From Babylonia areolata (lineage: Eukaryota > Mollusca > Gastropoda > Neogastropoda > Buccinidae), in assembly GCF_041734735.1 (NCBI RefSeq), contig NC_134903.1:8071498-8135497 (forward strand): a stretch of DNA of 64,000 nucleotides, written 5' to 3'. The notes under the pieces are model-generated. The model did no database searches, was not told the origin of the DNA, and saw nothing but the letters and a program-made list of their open reading frames with translations. A program made the translations under genes and the position numbers. Below, piece after piece: positions 11,311-22,042 of the stretch (position 1 is its first letter; each line of letters opens with the position of its first letter).

Positions 11311-11844
11311 AGGGGGCACTTAAGGTGAAAATTTGGTGAAAAATCATGAAAAAATGTGTTTGGGGATTATGGCAGTTTTGTCCAGTATAAAGCCTCTATA
11401 AACACTTTCTGATAGTCTTTTACATCGTTTCAACCTCTAAATATGGTTATTTGTTTATTTTATAAGGTAGGTGTCACAGAAAAATTGCAAGAACTTTCAA
11501 TCAAATCACAAAAATCGCTGACTTCAGCCCATAGATACGGACATTCTGGTTTCATCAATTGTGGCGTGTAACCACTCGTTTTCAAGCTCATGACCTCCTC
11601 TCTCTCGATGACCTACTTTCCGCAGCTCACACACAGCGTGCAAGCCCCCAGTTGTGCAGAAAGCATGTCACCAGCTAGCAAAATGCGTACTGCTGGTTGG
11701 CTCTTTGAGTCACGTGATGGCGTTTGCTACTCTGATTGGCTTTGAGCCTTGGCGACCCACGCTTCCGCCTTACGCTACTGAGAACGGTTCAACAATAATT
11801 TTCACTATCATTTCGAAAATAAAAGTCGTTTTGAGTGACTAATC
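11311..11844 (+). promoter_or_regulatory. Possible 5' end and upstream region of the Mutator-like element
   Basis: The stretch starts with AGGGGGCACTTAAGGTG, a G-rich start of the sort seen at transposon ends, and leads to the ATG at 11845. No matching inverted end was found downstream. That it is a terminal repeat or promoter is inference only. Confidence 0.25.
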
Positions 11845-12255
11845 ATGCCGAAACATGTCGGGAAGAAGTACAGGACAATTCACAAGTTCGGAAAACGTCG
11901 CAAGAGAAGAAGCAGTGTAGTTCAAAGCAGTGAAGTGGGCCAAGAACAGTCAGCTGGTGAGGCTACGACTCCGAGTGATACTACTCGTGTATCTCGATCT
12001 GCCGATCCTGTGCCATCAACATCGAGAGGTGTCCAGTCCAGTGCTAGTGTGGCCTCGGAACGGAAACTGTCATTTTTCAATCCTCGGGACAGTTCTAGTG
12101 ATGATGACAGTGACATAGCTGAGACAAGCCAGCCGATGGAAGATGAAGAGGTTGACACGCCCACCTCCAATGAACTGAACCTGATCATCAGTCTTGGCTG
12201 TTTGCAGTCAATCATCACTGCTAGTGGCATTCTTTGCCCGGAATGCAACAAACCG
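11845..12255 (+). CDS. Mutator-like transposase family protein, exon 1 (137 codons)
   Basis: The open frame starts MPKHVGKKYRTIHKFGKRRK, a basic N-terminus that suits nuclear entry. A Ser/Thr/Asp-rich linker follows, and the frame ends GILCPECNKP, the first CxxC half of a zinc knuckle. It runs straight into a strong donor (CCG|GTGAGTG, intron from 12256, phase 0). Many invertebrate Mutator-like (MULE) proteins start with a tail like this, a CPEC...CxxC pair, then a conserved domain with an INRR motif. Exon 2 at 12956 supplies the second CxxC and INRR. Inference: this is the N-terminal part of a MULE gene or of a host gene derived from one. Family membership is recalled, not searched. Confidence 0.55.
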
Positions 12256-12955
12256 GTGAGTGATTTTTCCCCACAGTTGATCAGAAATCTGTAATCTGTG
12301 TGTGAGGAAGGAGTCATTGTGGTGTGTGTGTGTGTGTGTGTGAGGGGTTGGGTTGGGGGGGGAGTGAGGAGTAACTGTGTATCACTGTAGGCCTGTATGT
12401 GTGTGTGTGTGTGTGTGTGTGGTGGGTTGTTATGGAAGTGGGGTGCGGGGTGGGGGTTAGGGAGTAACTGTAAGTGTTGGAAGAAGCACAGGGAAGCTTC
12501 AGTGTGTGTGTGTGAGTCCATGATCCTTTGGATAATGCAAAAGTGTAGAGATGTGTGGGGGTGTATGTGTGAAGATGATTACACTGAGAACAGAAGAACA
12601 AAAACTGATTGTGAGTACATAATTATTTTTTCTCCAGTGTATTCCGTTTGCAGCTCAAAACCTTTGTTTTTCAGGTTGAATAGAATGCAGAACAGGGGAC
12701 TTGATTCAACCTTTCTTTTTAAAAAAAATTATTGGAGTTTATTATTTTTTTTATTGGTTTCTTTAGGATTGTTTTTCAGTCATTATTGTGTTTTTCAGCA
12801 GCTGGCTGTGCTTGGGTGAATTTTTTTTAATTTCTTTATATTTCTTTTATATTTTTTTAGCGGCTGGCTGTACTTGGGGACATTTTTTTTATTTCTTTAC
12901 TTTTTTAATTCATAAAAACAGCTTTTTCAATCATCATCATCATCGTGTTTTTCAG
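12256..12955 (+). other. Intron of the Mutator-like gene with three tandem acceptor-like copies
   Basis: The donor GTGAGT is at 12256 and the acceptor TTTTTCAG ends at 12955. The acceptor plus the start of exon 2 is repeated upstream: CAG|CAGCTGGCTGTGCTTGGG at 12798/12799 and TAG|CGGCTGGCTGTACTTGGGG at 12860/12861. GT tracts lie at 12323-12341 and 12399-12421. Confidence 0.6.
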
Positions 12956-13253
12956 CGGCTGGCAGTGCGTGAAGGAGGGAAGGACTTCCGCAAGGGTTCT
13001 GCCTTTCTCCTGGAGCTACGCTGCACGGACTGCGGAAAGCTATCAGCTGATTGGACTTAGAGAAATCCGACACCATCCACACGGGCTACGATATCAACAG
13101 GCGCCTCGTGACTGTTGCTACAGCTAGTGGCCTGTCCTTCACACAGACCAAGAGGTTGCTTGCACTGATGGGCATGCTAGCACCCATGAGTGAGCCATCC
13201 TGGTATTTTTACAAGAATAGGCTGCATTTGGGGGCGAAAAAGGCAGCAGACAA
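12956..13253 (+). CDS. Mutator-like transposase family protein, exon 2 with a frame break, cut off by a later insertion
   Basis: In phase with exon 1 it reads RLAVREGGKDFRKGSAFLLE, then LRCTDCGKLSADWT and a stop near 13058. The next frame, from 13051, continues sensibly as LEKSDTIHTGYDINRRLVTV and ALMGMLAPMSEPSWYFYKNR. The GYDINRR and MLAPMS...Y motifs resemble the conserved N-terminal domain of Mutator-like transposases (INRR...MxxPxS). CTDC completes the zinc knuckle begun in exon 1. One one-base frame change lies near 13045-13058. After AAKKAADKHL the sequence turns into LINE-like 3' sequence, so the DDE catalytic part is absent. It is therefore a broken gene, barring assembly error. Confidence 0.5.
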
Positions 13254-13485
13254 ACATCTCTCAAAGCCCACCTCTTTCCGGAATACCTCTCTCATACGCT
13301 TCCTGTTTACGTTTCTGGTCGACAATATCCCTTCAATTTCCATTTTTTGTCTTGTTTTTGAATCCGCATTATGCATGTGTGTGAATGACTGGTGTAAAAG
13401 CGCTTTGGTTTGTCTTTTGCACAAGATTCAGTGGTATATACATTATCATTGTATTCCTCCTCTTCCTTCTCCTTCTCCTAATTAA
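13254..13485 (+). mobile_element. Probable CR1/L2-type LINE 3'-end fragment
   Basis: The sequence reads like the C-terminal Lys/Phe/Arg-rich end of CR1-type ORF2, followed by a 3' UTR containing AAAAGCGCTTTGGTTTGTC and GATTCAGTGGTATATA. It replaces the expected Mutator-like continuation. Too short for firm typing. Confidence 0.4.
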
Positions 13486-13629
13486 AAAGGAAGAAACAAA
13501 GCAGACAAGACCAGGAAAACAAAGCAAGAAATGCTGACAAAACAAAAATAGATTATATTCCATATTCCATGGGTAAATGTAAAGTCAGCTCAGGACATTA
13601 CAGCTTAGATTGACCCATAAAACATTTTG

Positions 13630-13835
13630 CTTTGTATTGTATTGTATTGTATTGACTTCAGCCACCACAGATTTTATCTGCGTGTGGATTCACTTTGCTG
13701 TCCTTAGGGTGAGCTTGTCGCCATCACTCGTCACTCAACGGAGTAAAAACAATATCCTGGTCCGCTAGGGACACGAACTCGTGGACGCTAGCTTCCTCAT
13801 CGGGCGCGTTACCACCAGACCACCACTCAACTGAA
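13630..13835 (-). mobile_element. tRNA-derived SINE
   Basis: On the minus strand an A-box-like GGTCTGGTGGTAACGCG is followed by a B-box-like GAGTTCGTGTCCC. The element ends in (ACAAT)n-type repeats (TTGTATTGTATTGTATTG on the plus strand at about 13634-13655). It lies just downstream of the LINE fragment. Confidence 0.5.
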
Positions 13836-13839
13836 GATC

Positions 13840-14538
13840 GCAGCCATAGTATCATACCCCCATCTCACAACTTATTATACAGCTCTGTCTCTCTCTATCT
13901 CTCTCTGATGGCTACATATAGGAATCTGTCTGTTTGTCTGCCTGTTGTTATTTCACCTCCATACACTTTCATATTGCTGTTGCACCCATATCCTCGGTCA
14001 AATTGTTACAACACCAATGTTCACGTTCTTAGTCTTACTACACCCTGCACAAGTTCGTATTTCTTTACTGGTCAAACTGGAATCTGACTGGTTAATTCAG
14101 TTCAATTCAATTCAATTCAGTTCAATTCAATTCAAAATACTTTATTATCTGCTTCAACCAAAAACAGAAAATTCTCTTTAGGCTCACTTAAAATAAAATA
14201 GAATGTCCGTCAGCAAAAATCAAAGAGAAAAAAAACACAAAAAAACTGACACACCCTTCACTTATCACCATGCACACATCAATTATTATGTAAAAAGAAA
14301 AAAAACATGTGGTTTTCATGTCTTTTCAGGTTTGATCCATTTCGGAATTGATCCAACACTGAATTAAGAAATGAGAGCTAATTGAACTTTTGAAGCCGGG
14401 GCGATCATCAAGAGCACCGAGAAGCCATCTTCAGCTTTCTGTTGCAAACGGGGTGTGTCTCAGAGTTGCGGCCATTGGTTGAAATGATCACATGGCTACA
14501 ACTGTGCTTGACACACATCATCTGATTTTGTTGCGTTG

Positions 14539-14540
<2 letters not shown>
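13840..14540. other. Non-coding stretch with a (TTCAA)n LINE-like tail
   Basis: CAGTTCAATTCAATTCAATT-type repeats at about 14097-14134 are followed by AAAATACTTTATTATCTG. On the minus strand this reads as a LINE 3' end (ATAAAGTATTTTGAATTG with a pentamer tail). The rest is unrecognised. Confidence 0.4.
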
Positions 14541-14571
<31 letters not shown>

Positions 14572-14808
14572 TATATATATATATATTACTGAGGTAAATA
14601 CCAAGACTGGTAAAAAAAAATATATATATATATCAACAACAGTAGGCGCTTCATGTCTTTAAAACTTGTATTCAGCTTCTTCAGGCAAGGGTACAAAAGT
14701 GCCTGAAGAAAGCTGTTTTTACAGCGAAAATTTGCTGCTTTTTTAGAATACAAGTATTGTAGTATGTCTGTGTTCTCCGGAGATGGCTCACTTGGACTGA
14801 CAGACGTG

Positions 14809-14855
<47 letters not shown>
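14541..14855. repeat. CA and AT microsatellites
   Basis: CA repeat at about 14541-14569 followed by AT at 14571-14586, and another CA repeat at about 14811-14855. Confidence 0.9.
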
Positions 14856-14859
<4 letters not shown>

Positions 14860-14860
<1 letters not shown>

Positions 14861-15345
14861 AGCCACCACACGAAAGGTTTTAGAGACACTTGGGTCATGG
14901 CAAGTGACTCTCACGTTTCATGTGATGGTTCCAAGCCTAGGCTGTGCTGTATGTGCGGGATTTCTTCACGGCGGTCCTTCAACCACCTGGCGCAACAGAC
15001 CATAGTTCAGCTCTGCAACGTCCTTGTCCATCAGCGCCCTGCTGGGGAATATGGCCACTGTGTCTGGCAGCCACTGCAGAAAAAAACTCAACAACCTTGG
15101 CCTTTGCAATGAGAGACTCGAGATGTTCGTTCGTTTATTTATTTATAGTCTGTTCATCTAAGATGATGATATTAGACTGAAAATAAAAGATATTATTATT
15201 ATTTGGATTATTATTATTTCTAATTTCTATCATAATGGTTATTGTTATTATTAATTAGAAATCGACATTTCTGTATATTCGAATGAAAAGGGGGGCGGTT
15301 GAGGTTGGAGTGGAGGGGGTGTGAGGGGGAGGGGACTAAGAAAGG
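14860..15345. other. Unrecognised stretch with weak coding look
   Basis: 14897-15112 is open on the plus strand but I recognise no domain. Downstream is AT-rich. Confidence 0.3.
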
Positions 15346-15540
15346 AAGAGAGAGAGAGAGAGAGAGAGAGAGAACAGAATGTGGAAAAGATAAGTACAAA
15401 ATCTAAAATGGAGAGGGTGAGTGTCAGTGATTGGAGAAAGAAAAACAACAACATAATACTGGAAGGGTGTGTGTGAGAGGCGGACGGGGGAAGTGGGATT
15501 AGCCCCCCCCCCCCCCCCACCCCACCCCTCACCAAAAAAA
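15346..15540. repeat. (GA)n tract and C run
   Basis: GA repeat at about 15349-15373 and a 13-base C run near 15506-15518. Confidence 0.85.
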
Positions 15541-15589
15541 AGAGATCAATAATCGAATATTGTATGCACTACTTTTGTATATTATTATT

Positions 15590-15757
15590 TGAAAAGAGGT
15601 TCATGTGGGGACCTACAATAAACAACCAGCTCGAGATGTGCAGCCAAGAGCAGAACAAAGCTGCTGGTATCACTGAAGGACAGATCATGTCTGGAGAGAC
15701 TGAGGAGTTCGAGGCTGCCAAGCTTAAGTCAAGCATTGACGCTGTGGAGGTAACATG
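15590..15757 (+). CDS. Unrecognised possible exon
   Basis: An open stretch reads LEMCSQEQNKAAGITEG and then SGETEEFEAAKLKSSIDAVE, ending at a good donor-like GAG|GTAACA. Composition is more protein-like than its neighbours. I do not recognise the family and see no partner exon, so this is tentative. Confidence 0.25.
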
Positions 15758-16022
15758 CGGGCGCATTTGCACACTTGTGTGAGTATGCATGCGTGTGTGG
15801 GTATGCACAAAACGTGGCCCATTTTTTTGCTATTACAGCCACATACTTAATATTATAAGGCACACCATAAAATAGATTAAAACTAGTCAAATGAAAGAAT
15901 CGACAATAACTGTCAATAGACTACACACACACACACACGCGCGCGCGCGCTTGTAATACCGTATGGAGAGAGTTGAAATGAATAAAGTTTAGTTTCAGAG
16001 GGTAACAGAGAAGCAAGACAAT

Positions 16023-16024
<2 letters not shown>

Positions 16025-16055
<31 letters not shown>
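16025..16055. repeat. 31-base C homopolymer
   Basis: Uninterrupted C run. The complementary G strand could form quadruplexes. Length is unreliable in any assembly. Confidence 0.9.
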
Positions 16056-16057
<2 letters not shown>

Positions 16058-16102
16058 CTAACCATCGAAGAGGAAACAAAATTAATGTAGAAATCAATTG
16101 AA

Positions 16103-17893
16103 ACAAGAGAGGCAAGGCCTTCAAGACTCACTTGTAATACAACTTTAAAAAAATATAATCGTTAAAATGTGTTCTGTATTTGTTATTATAAAGCTTCGGG
16201 TTAAAATAAAAATAAAAAATAAAAATAAAAAGTCCTAACGGCAGATTCGAACCCCGCGTGCTCGGGTAAGAAGAAACTGTCTTACCCATTACACTATCGT
16301 GGCTCCTTAGTTGGTGTTCAAAAATATATAATTTAAACATGCTTTTTTAAAGGGTGATAAATCGATTGCGTTATTCGCAGTGAAAACGCTGTTTAAATCA
16401 TATTGTTCTGGTGTATCTTGGGCATTCAAAAGATCTTTAAGGGCAATTAAAAATTCTTTTTAAGTCCGCGGTAAAGGAGACGTGGCTATCGCCGTAATCA
16501 CACTGCAACATTTAGCCGTTTTCTCTGGATCTAGATAGATGTACGAGTTTAGTTACACCTGGTTGACACGGTCGATTCAATTTCTCTTTTATGTTCATTC
16601 TAGTTTTATAGTTTTAAAGTTGATATGAAAATTGAGTATTTTGTTAAACTAATAACATGTAGAGCCAAGTACAAGTACTTCTAAACGTCGAATGAAGTGA
16701 AAAGGACTTCATTTTGAGAAAAGTCAAGACTGGAAATTTTTACGTTTAATCAATTCAAGGGTATTAACTCTCATGGTTTATTATTTTTAACTGTGAATTA
16801 CGACTGATTCTGTGGATATTTTTATGGCAGTTTGGGGCATAATCCAGTAAGTGATGAGGCGTTCACAAATCATTCTCTGAATAAATATTTAATGGTCTCC
16901 TTCTCCAACTGTCTATCACAAGTTATCGTGTATTGTCGATTGAATATAGGATTGAACGGGCAGGTCAACAACTTGAAACAAAATGGCGTCGTTCGCGTTC
17001 GCGAAGAATATGAGCACGCGCTTTGAATGTGTATAAATATGTGTACTCAACTGATTTTTGCCCATGACCTTCAGGGCTCAGCCAATAGATCTATAAAGTC
17101 CAGTCCACTCATCTTATTGATTTTAGTATCTTCCGAAAAAGACCACTTTGGCGAATGAATATAGTGAAAGCCCTGTTCACTGAGAGTAAAACACACAAGC
17201 TTTTTTATGTATTGAGTATAATTTCAGAATGCAATGTTTAAGATGAGAAAGATCAGTTTAAAGCAAATTAAGTCCCCTAGCATTAATTACAGATTGATTT
17301 CCCTTTTTTTACTATCTGCACCAAAGACATGCAAAATAAATATAACTTCCATTCTTAGCAAAAGGAGTTCCTGTTTAATTGAACAACAAATTATGAAAAT
17401 GACTGGTCTTGTTGTGTCAGAATATCAGACCAAAGTGCCAAGTTTAGAGAGAAAACAAACAACCCCCCCCCCCCCCCCCCCAGTAAATTCAGTTTGCATA
17501 TAATTTAGCTTCTTTTAACTCTTTCCATACGAACGGCGAAAGAGACGACGTTAACAGCGTTTCACCCCAGTTACCATCATCAAAATATTGCAAGTGGAAG
17601 GCTCTTATACTGAAGACGTGAATGTTGACAAAGAATACCACAATTCTGACGACGGAAGCTAAAGTTTGGGTCATTCAGACACCCACTGGACATCCGAGGG
17701 GTCTGTGTAGAGGAGAAGAGAGGACTGGCCGTACTGAGTGAGTTAAAATTTGTTGGGTTTTTTTGCCCATCCGAAAGGTGCAATATTGTTTCAAACAAGA
17801 TGAATGGAAAGAACTGAATTTTTCCTATTTTTATGCCAAATTTGGTGTCAACTGACAAAGTATTTGCAGAGAAAATGGCAATGTTAAAGTCTA

Positions 17894-17970
<77 letters not shown>

Positions 17971-18020
17971 TGAACACCGGGTTAAAACATAGACTCACTT
18001 TGTTTACACAAGTGAGTCAA

Positions 18021-18021
<1 letters not shown>
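16103..18021 (-). mobile_element. Dispersed element family C, copy 2 (inverted relative to copy 1)
   Basis: The reverse complement matches 8847-10430 over the whole length. GACTCACTTGT is at 16125-16135 and CACAAGTGAGTC at 18007-18018. The tRNA-like module is at about 16235-16310 (minus), with TAGTGTAATGGGTAAGA, a perfect GGTTCGAATC B box and a following T-rich run. Compared with copy 1 it has gained a 232-bp MITE (17515-17746), a C run (17463-17481) and CA/GA tracts (17896-17966). The 5.7 kb between the copies includes the Mutator-like gene. Confidence 0.7.
17515..17746. mobile_element. 232-bp MITE nested in family C copy 2
   Basis: The sequence is absent from copy 1 at the matching point. 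Its ends are imperfect inverted repeats: TTAACTCTTTCCATACGAAC on one side and, reversed, TTAACTCACTCAGTACGGCC on the other. The ends sit in TTAA/TTTAAA context, so the exact target duplication (TA or TTAA) is ambiguous. No long coding frame. Confidence 0.6.
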
Positions 18022-18062
<41 letters not shown>

Positions 18063-18236
18063 GTGTGACTGTGCGAGGTGTCAGTGTATGCATTTTGAAT
18101 CGACGGATGTGATTATTTCCTTCCCTTTTTGTTGCTGTCTGTGCCGCTCGTCGGGCTGTGGGGCCTACGCCAGCCACTCCTACACGTTGGGTGATCGCAT
18201 CAACTGGGGCTGGTGCTGTGTGTGGCTCCCTTGGTT
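18022..18236. other. CT microsatellite and unrecognised sequence
   Basis: CT repeat at about 18023-18057, then GC-richer DNA leading into the minisatellite. Confidence 0.5.
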
Positions 18237-18935
18237 GTGAGGAGCTGAGACCGGCTGCTGTGGAAGGTGGGGTCGATGCTGTCTCCGTTTAGGTGGTTGT
18301 GAAGAGCTGTGACTGGCTGTTGTGGCAGCTTTGGTCAGCTGTGAGGTGTTGGGGCCGATGATGTCAATGTCGAGTTAGTTGTAATGAGTTGTGACCGGCT
18401 GTTGTGGCAGCTTTGGTCAGCTATGAGGTGTTGGGGCCGATGATGTCAATGTCTAGTTAATTGCAATGAGCTGTGACTGGCTGTTGTGGCAGCTTTGGTC
18501 AGCTATGAGGTGTTGGGGCCGATGATGTCAATGTCTAGTTAATTGCAATGAGCTGTGACTGGCTGTTGTGGCAGATTTGGTCAGCTGTGAGGTGTTGGGG
18601 CCGATGATGTCAATGTCTAGTTAGTTTGAATGAGCTGTGACCGGCTGTTGTGGCAGCTTTGGTCAGCTATGAGGTGTTGGGGCCGATGATGTCAATGTCT
18701 AATTAGTTGCAATGAGCTGTGACCGGCTGTTGTGGCAGCTTTGGTCAGCTATGAGGTGTTGGGGCCTATGATGTCAATGTCTAATTAGTTGCAATGAGCT
18801 GTGACCGGCTGTTGTGGCAGCTTTGGTCAGCTATGAGGTGTTGGGGCCGATGATGTCAATGTCTAATTAGTTGCAATGAGCTGTGTGGGACGACTGTTGT
18901 GGCAGCTTTGGTCAGCTGTGAGGTGTTGGGGCAAG
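18237..18935. repeat. 82-bp minisatellite, about eight copies
   Basis: GGCTGTTGTGGCAG-type unit starts fall at 18315, 18397, 18479, 18561, 18643, 18725 and 18807, exactly 82 bp apart. Degenerate end copies lie near 18255 and 18892. Because 82 is not a multiple of three, it is not a protein repeat. Confidence 0.92.
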
Positions 18936-18949
18936 CGTGGAATCATGGC

Positions 18950-19325
18950 ACCTGGATTGTCTCTCATGTTTGTTTCGTCTTTCTCTTCAGTTTGACCTTG
19001 AGCCTGGCTGGTGGTGGTTACTGCACACATCTGCTCCACGGTGCATGAGGCGTTCTTCAACTGGGCCCTGTTGCGATGTGGTCAGTCCGTGCCTTGAGTC
19101 CTGTTGTCGTTGGAAGTCCAGGTGATCTTGTGTGTGTGTGTTTGTGCTTGAACAGTGTTTCATGTTGTTCATAGCGTGGTCGCCATCATCTCAGTGCCCG
19201 CTTGCCGTCGCCCTGTGGACAAAGGACGTGCTCAAAGCCATTCCGATCCTCTCCAACCCGTGCATTCAAGTCTCCCATGACCAATAAGATGTCACAGCAG
19301 TTGCTCCACCACATCTCGAATCCTC
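18950..19325 (-). mobile_element. RTE-type LINE endonuclease remnant
   Basis: Minus-strand 19300-19200 reads DILLVMGDLNARVGEDRNGF, the GDxNA active-site motif of AP-type endonucleases. Minus-strand 19130-18990 reads WTSNDNRTQ and MHRGADVCSNHH, matching the RGADVxSDHH block near the end of RTE-type endonucleases. A GT tract (about 19129-19142) and frame changes separate the pieces. Broken and old. Confidence 0.6.
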
Positions 19326-19499
19326 AAGGACCTGTGGTGCTTGTCTGATTGTAGAATTCATTATAAAACGATGTTGTTGCTACTGCTCATTATGAGGTTA
19401 AGGCCCCAAGGAAATGAATATATGAGTCTGTTGGTCTCAATCTCTTGCTCACTCGCACGTTTGGTGTCTTCATCTGACACAAAGATCCTCTCTGTGCCG

Positions 19500-19625
19500 C
19501 TGAAACTGCACGCGTGTGCGTTTTGTGTGTGCGCGCGCATGCGTTTGCAAGCAGGTGTGTGTTTGCAGACAGGTGTGTATGTGCGCGTGTGCGTACATGC
19601 GTGTGTGTGTGTGTATGTGTCTGTG

Positions 19626-19667
<42 letters not shown>

Positions 19668-19720
19668 TGTGTGTGTTGTGTCTGTGTGTGTTGTGTCTGT
19701 GTGTATGTGTGTATGTTGAA
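19500..19720. repeat. (GT)n and variants
   Basis: GT-rich tract with GTGTGTCT variants. Open frames on both strands are artefacts of two-base periodicity. Confidence 0.9.
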
Positions 19721-19737
19721 ACAAGGAAGAGAGAGAT

Positions 19738-19960
19738 TCAAGATGGTTTATTCAATTTAGGCCATAGCCCCATATGAATAGGGGGTAATAACAGTTTTAC
19801 ATGTGTCATTGCAATTGGTAATATAAACAATGCAACGTCTTTAACAACAAACTATCAGTGAATCTAAGAAATAAATGTCTCTCTTAATTGCAGTGTTTTT
19901 ATAAAGATACATAGCAAAACGACGTATGATGTTTCATCATTAGATGCCATCAATAAAAAT
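19738..19960 (-). mobile_element. Probable LINE 3'-end fragment
   Basis: The minus strand ends CCTAAATTGAATAAACCATC, a typical LINE 3' terminus, preceded by A/T-rich sequence. No coding part remains. Confidence 0.35.
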
Positions 19961-20060
19961 AACCGAAACAAAGCATATTTTGGGGGAATAATTGGATTCG
20001 TAAGTCAGTCAACATGGGACATTTTAAAACAAAGTGAACTTTATCCTTTCTTGATTCCTG

Positions 20061-20096
<36 letters not shown>

Positions 20097-20110
20097 GAGA
20101 GAGAGAGAGG
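20061..20110. repeat. (GA)n microsatellite
   Basis: Mostly uninterrupted GA repeat, with one GG interruption. Confidence 0.9.
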
Positions 20111-20301
20111 TACGAAAATACAAATCAGAGAAAAATGAGACAGACATCCAGACAGAGTTTGGCACCACATCACTCCCATTCAAAACAAATAAAACCAGAT
20201 AACTGATAAGTACCATTCAGTGTTTTGTACACTTTATTCGGCCCAATGTCAACGCAACTATCCCATATTCGAGTGCCATACACCGACCTAGGAATTTTTA
20301 C

Positions 20302-20600
20302 TGCCCCCTCCACTAGACCCCGATTGATGGCCTGGGTGTTAGTCTTTCGGATGAGGCGATGAACCGAGCCCCGCGTGCAGCATGCTTTCAGGGCGCATAA
20401 AAGATCTCACAGAAACAAAAGAGTTTTCGCTTGCAAAAGTCTGTGGAAAAATCCACTTGAATAGTGAAACACATACAATTGCAGGCAGAAAAAAAAGGGG
20501 TGACGCTATGCGACGCCTTCTTCCCGGAGAGGGCAACCCGAAGTTTCACTGACAGAAATATCTTGCAACAAAAACTAAATACAACACAAGATAGTTAGTA
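20302..20600 (+). mobile_element. SINE family D, head-truncated copy
   Basis: Shares CCTCCACTAGACC, TTTCGGATGAGGCGATGAAC, GTGCAGCATGC and AAAAATCCACTTGAA with the family D copies at 34606-35028, 36237-36658 and 63790-64000. The tRNA-like head is missing. Confidence 0.6.
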
Positions 20601-20993
20601 CATCAATGGAGACGGGGTGGAGAGGGAAGGATGGTCGGGGTGTTGGGGGTGTGGGGTGGGTGGGAGCTTAGGACAATATCAGTAACCAACACTACCTCTT
20701 TACTACTTAAGAATACACAGATTAGCTAAAACAAACGACGACACGTTGATTTAAGAACTGTTTCAAATCTTTGAACGCATTTGACACAACAAACTACAGC
20801 TGGACAAATTCTTTCTTCTTTGAAGTCTAAACTGACAAAGAACAAGTCAATGACAAAACGCTTTCTTTCCTGACAAAAGATGATAATTTGACTAACTACT
20901 GTGTTTATAACATGTGTAGGTGTTTTTGCATCATGTGTGTGAACAACATGAATCTGTATTATAAACTGTTCCAGTTGTCCGCGCGCGTGTTTG

Positions 20994-20995
<2 letters not shown>
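20601..20995. other. Non-coding stretch
   Basis: A G-rich patch near 20610-20670 and then mixed sequence. No recognised gene. Confidence 0.4.

Positions 20996-21053
<58 letters not shown>
20996..21053. repeat. (GT)n microsatellite
   Basis: About 28 GT units. Confidence 0.95.
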
Positions 21054-21056
<3 letters not shown>

Positions 21057-21535
21057 CATAGTAAATTCTTTTTCTCTAGAAATGCTGACACCAAATTTTG
21101 CTTAAAAATTGGCCAGGAAGCCACATACCAAAGGAGACCTTACACTATTGCCGAGTCAATTCTGTGGTTTCCAGCAATGTTCATTCTGATTCAACATATG
21201 AAGGACACCACCTGCTTAGTCCCTTACAGATAGATGACTACAATCGCTCACTCGCATAGCCAGACTGAGTGAGTGTCCACTCCATTGTAGAGACCGCCAC
21301 TACGTTTCTCCTAAAACAACCTTCCATGAACCTGCCCACACCGAAGGCCTTGACAGGAACTTTTCCGATGTATGGATATGGGAGGGGATCGAAACTGTGT
21401 CCAAATGATAGCGCGTATGAAAGCAACAAGAATCTGACATAATTTTGTTTTCTATGTTGATGAGGAATCAGGATGAGGATGATAACGATTCAGCGATGGA
21501 GGACCATTTTAGGTTTGGGACTACGTGATAAAGTT
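21054..21535. other. Unrecognised non-coding stretch
   Basis: Mixed composition. Short open frames on both strands have no domain I recognise. Confidence 0.4.
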
Positions 21536-21818
21536 GATGAGATTTTATTTCAGAACACATCCCAGAATCAGTCAGGCCTGAGAGATACTGACACCTGAAG
21601 TGTTGGTCAGGAAATTTGAGCAAACACTCTCACAGACGCTGACGTCCAGTGGAAGATCCTGTGCTGTGTGGTCCCAGTCTTCCCGCTTGAACCCGATTCA
21701 CTCTCAACTCTGGGTGAAAACCGGCCACAGGCTGACAGCATTCACCTCTGCTGGGTCTTGAACCCGCATCCTCACAGTCAGTCAGTTTTTGTCACTAACC
21801 ACTTCACCATGGTGGGTG
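21536..21818 (-). mobile_element. tRNA-derived SINE
   Basis: On the minus strand the head reads CACCATGGTGAAGTGGTTAG (A-box region) and GCGGGTTCAAGACCC (B box). A tRNA-unrelated body follows and ends AAATAAAATCTCATCAAC. It sits directly beside an AT microsatellite. Confidence 0.6.
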
Positions 21819-21820
21819 AT

Positions 21821-21864
<44 letters not shown>

Positions 21865-21913
21865 GTGTGTGTGTGTGTGTGTGTGGTGTCTGTGTGTGTG
21901 TGTGTGTGTGTGT

Positions 21914-21953
<40 letters not shown>

Positions 21954-21971
21954 TGTGTGTGTGTGTGTGTA

Positions 21972-22041
<70 letters not shown>
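21821..22041. repeat. Alternating (AT)n/(GT)n microsatellite
   Basis: Several AT and GT blocks up to the start of the LINE fragment. Confidence 0.95.
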
Positions 22042-22042
22042 A

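Noticed and set aside
14897-15180. Possible conserved protein on the plus strand
   Set aside because: No recognisable motif on either strand; kept only as an unrecognised stretch.
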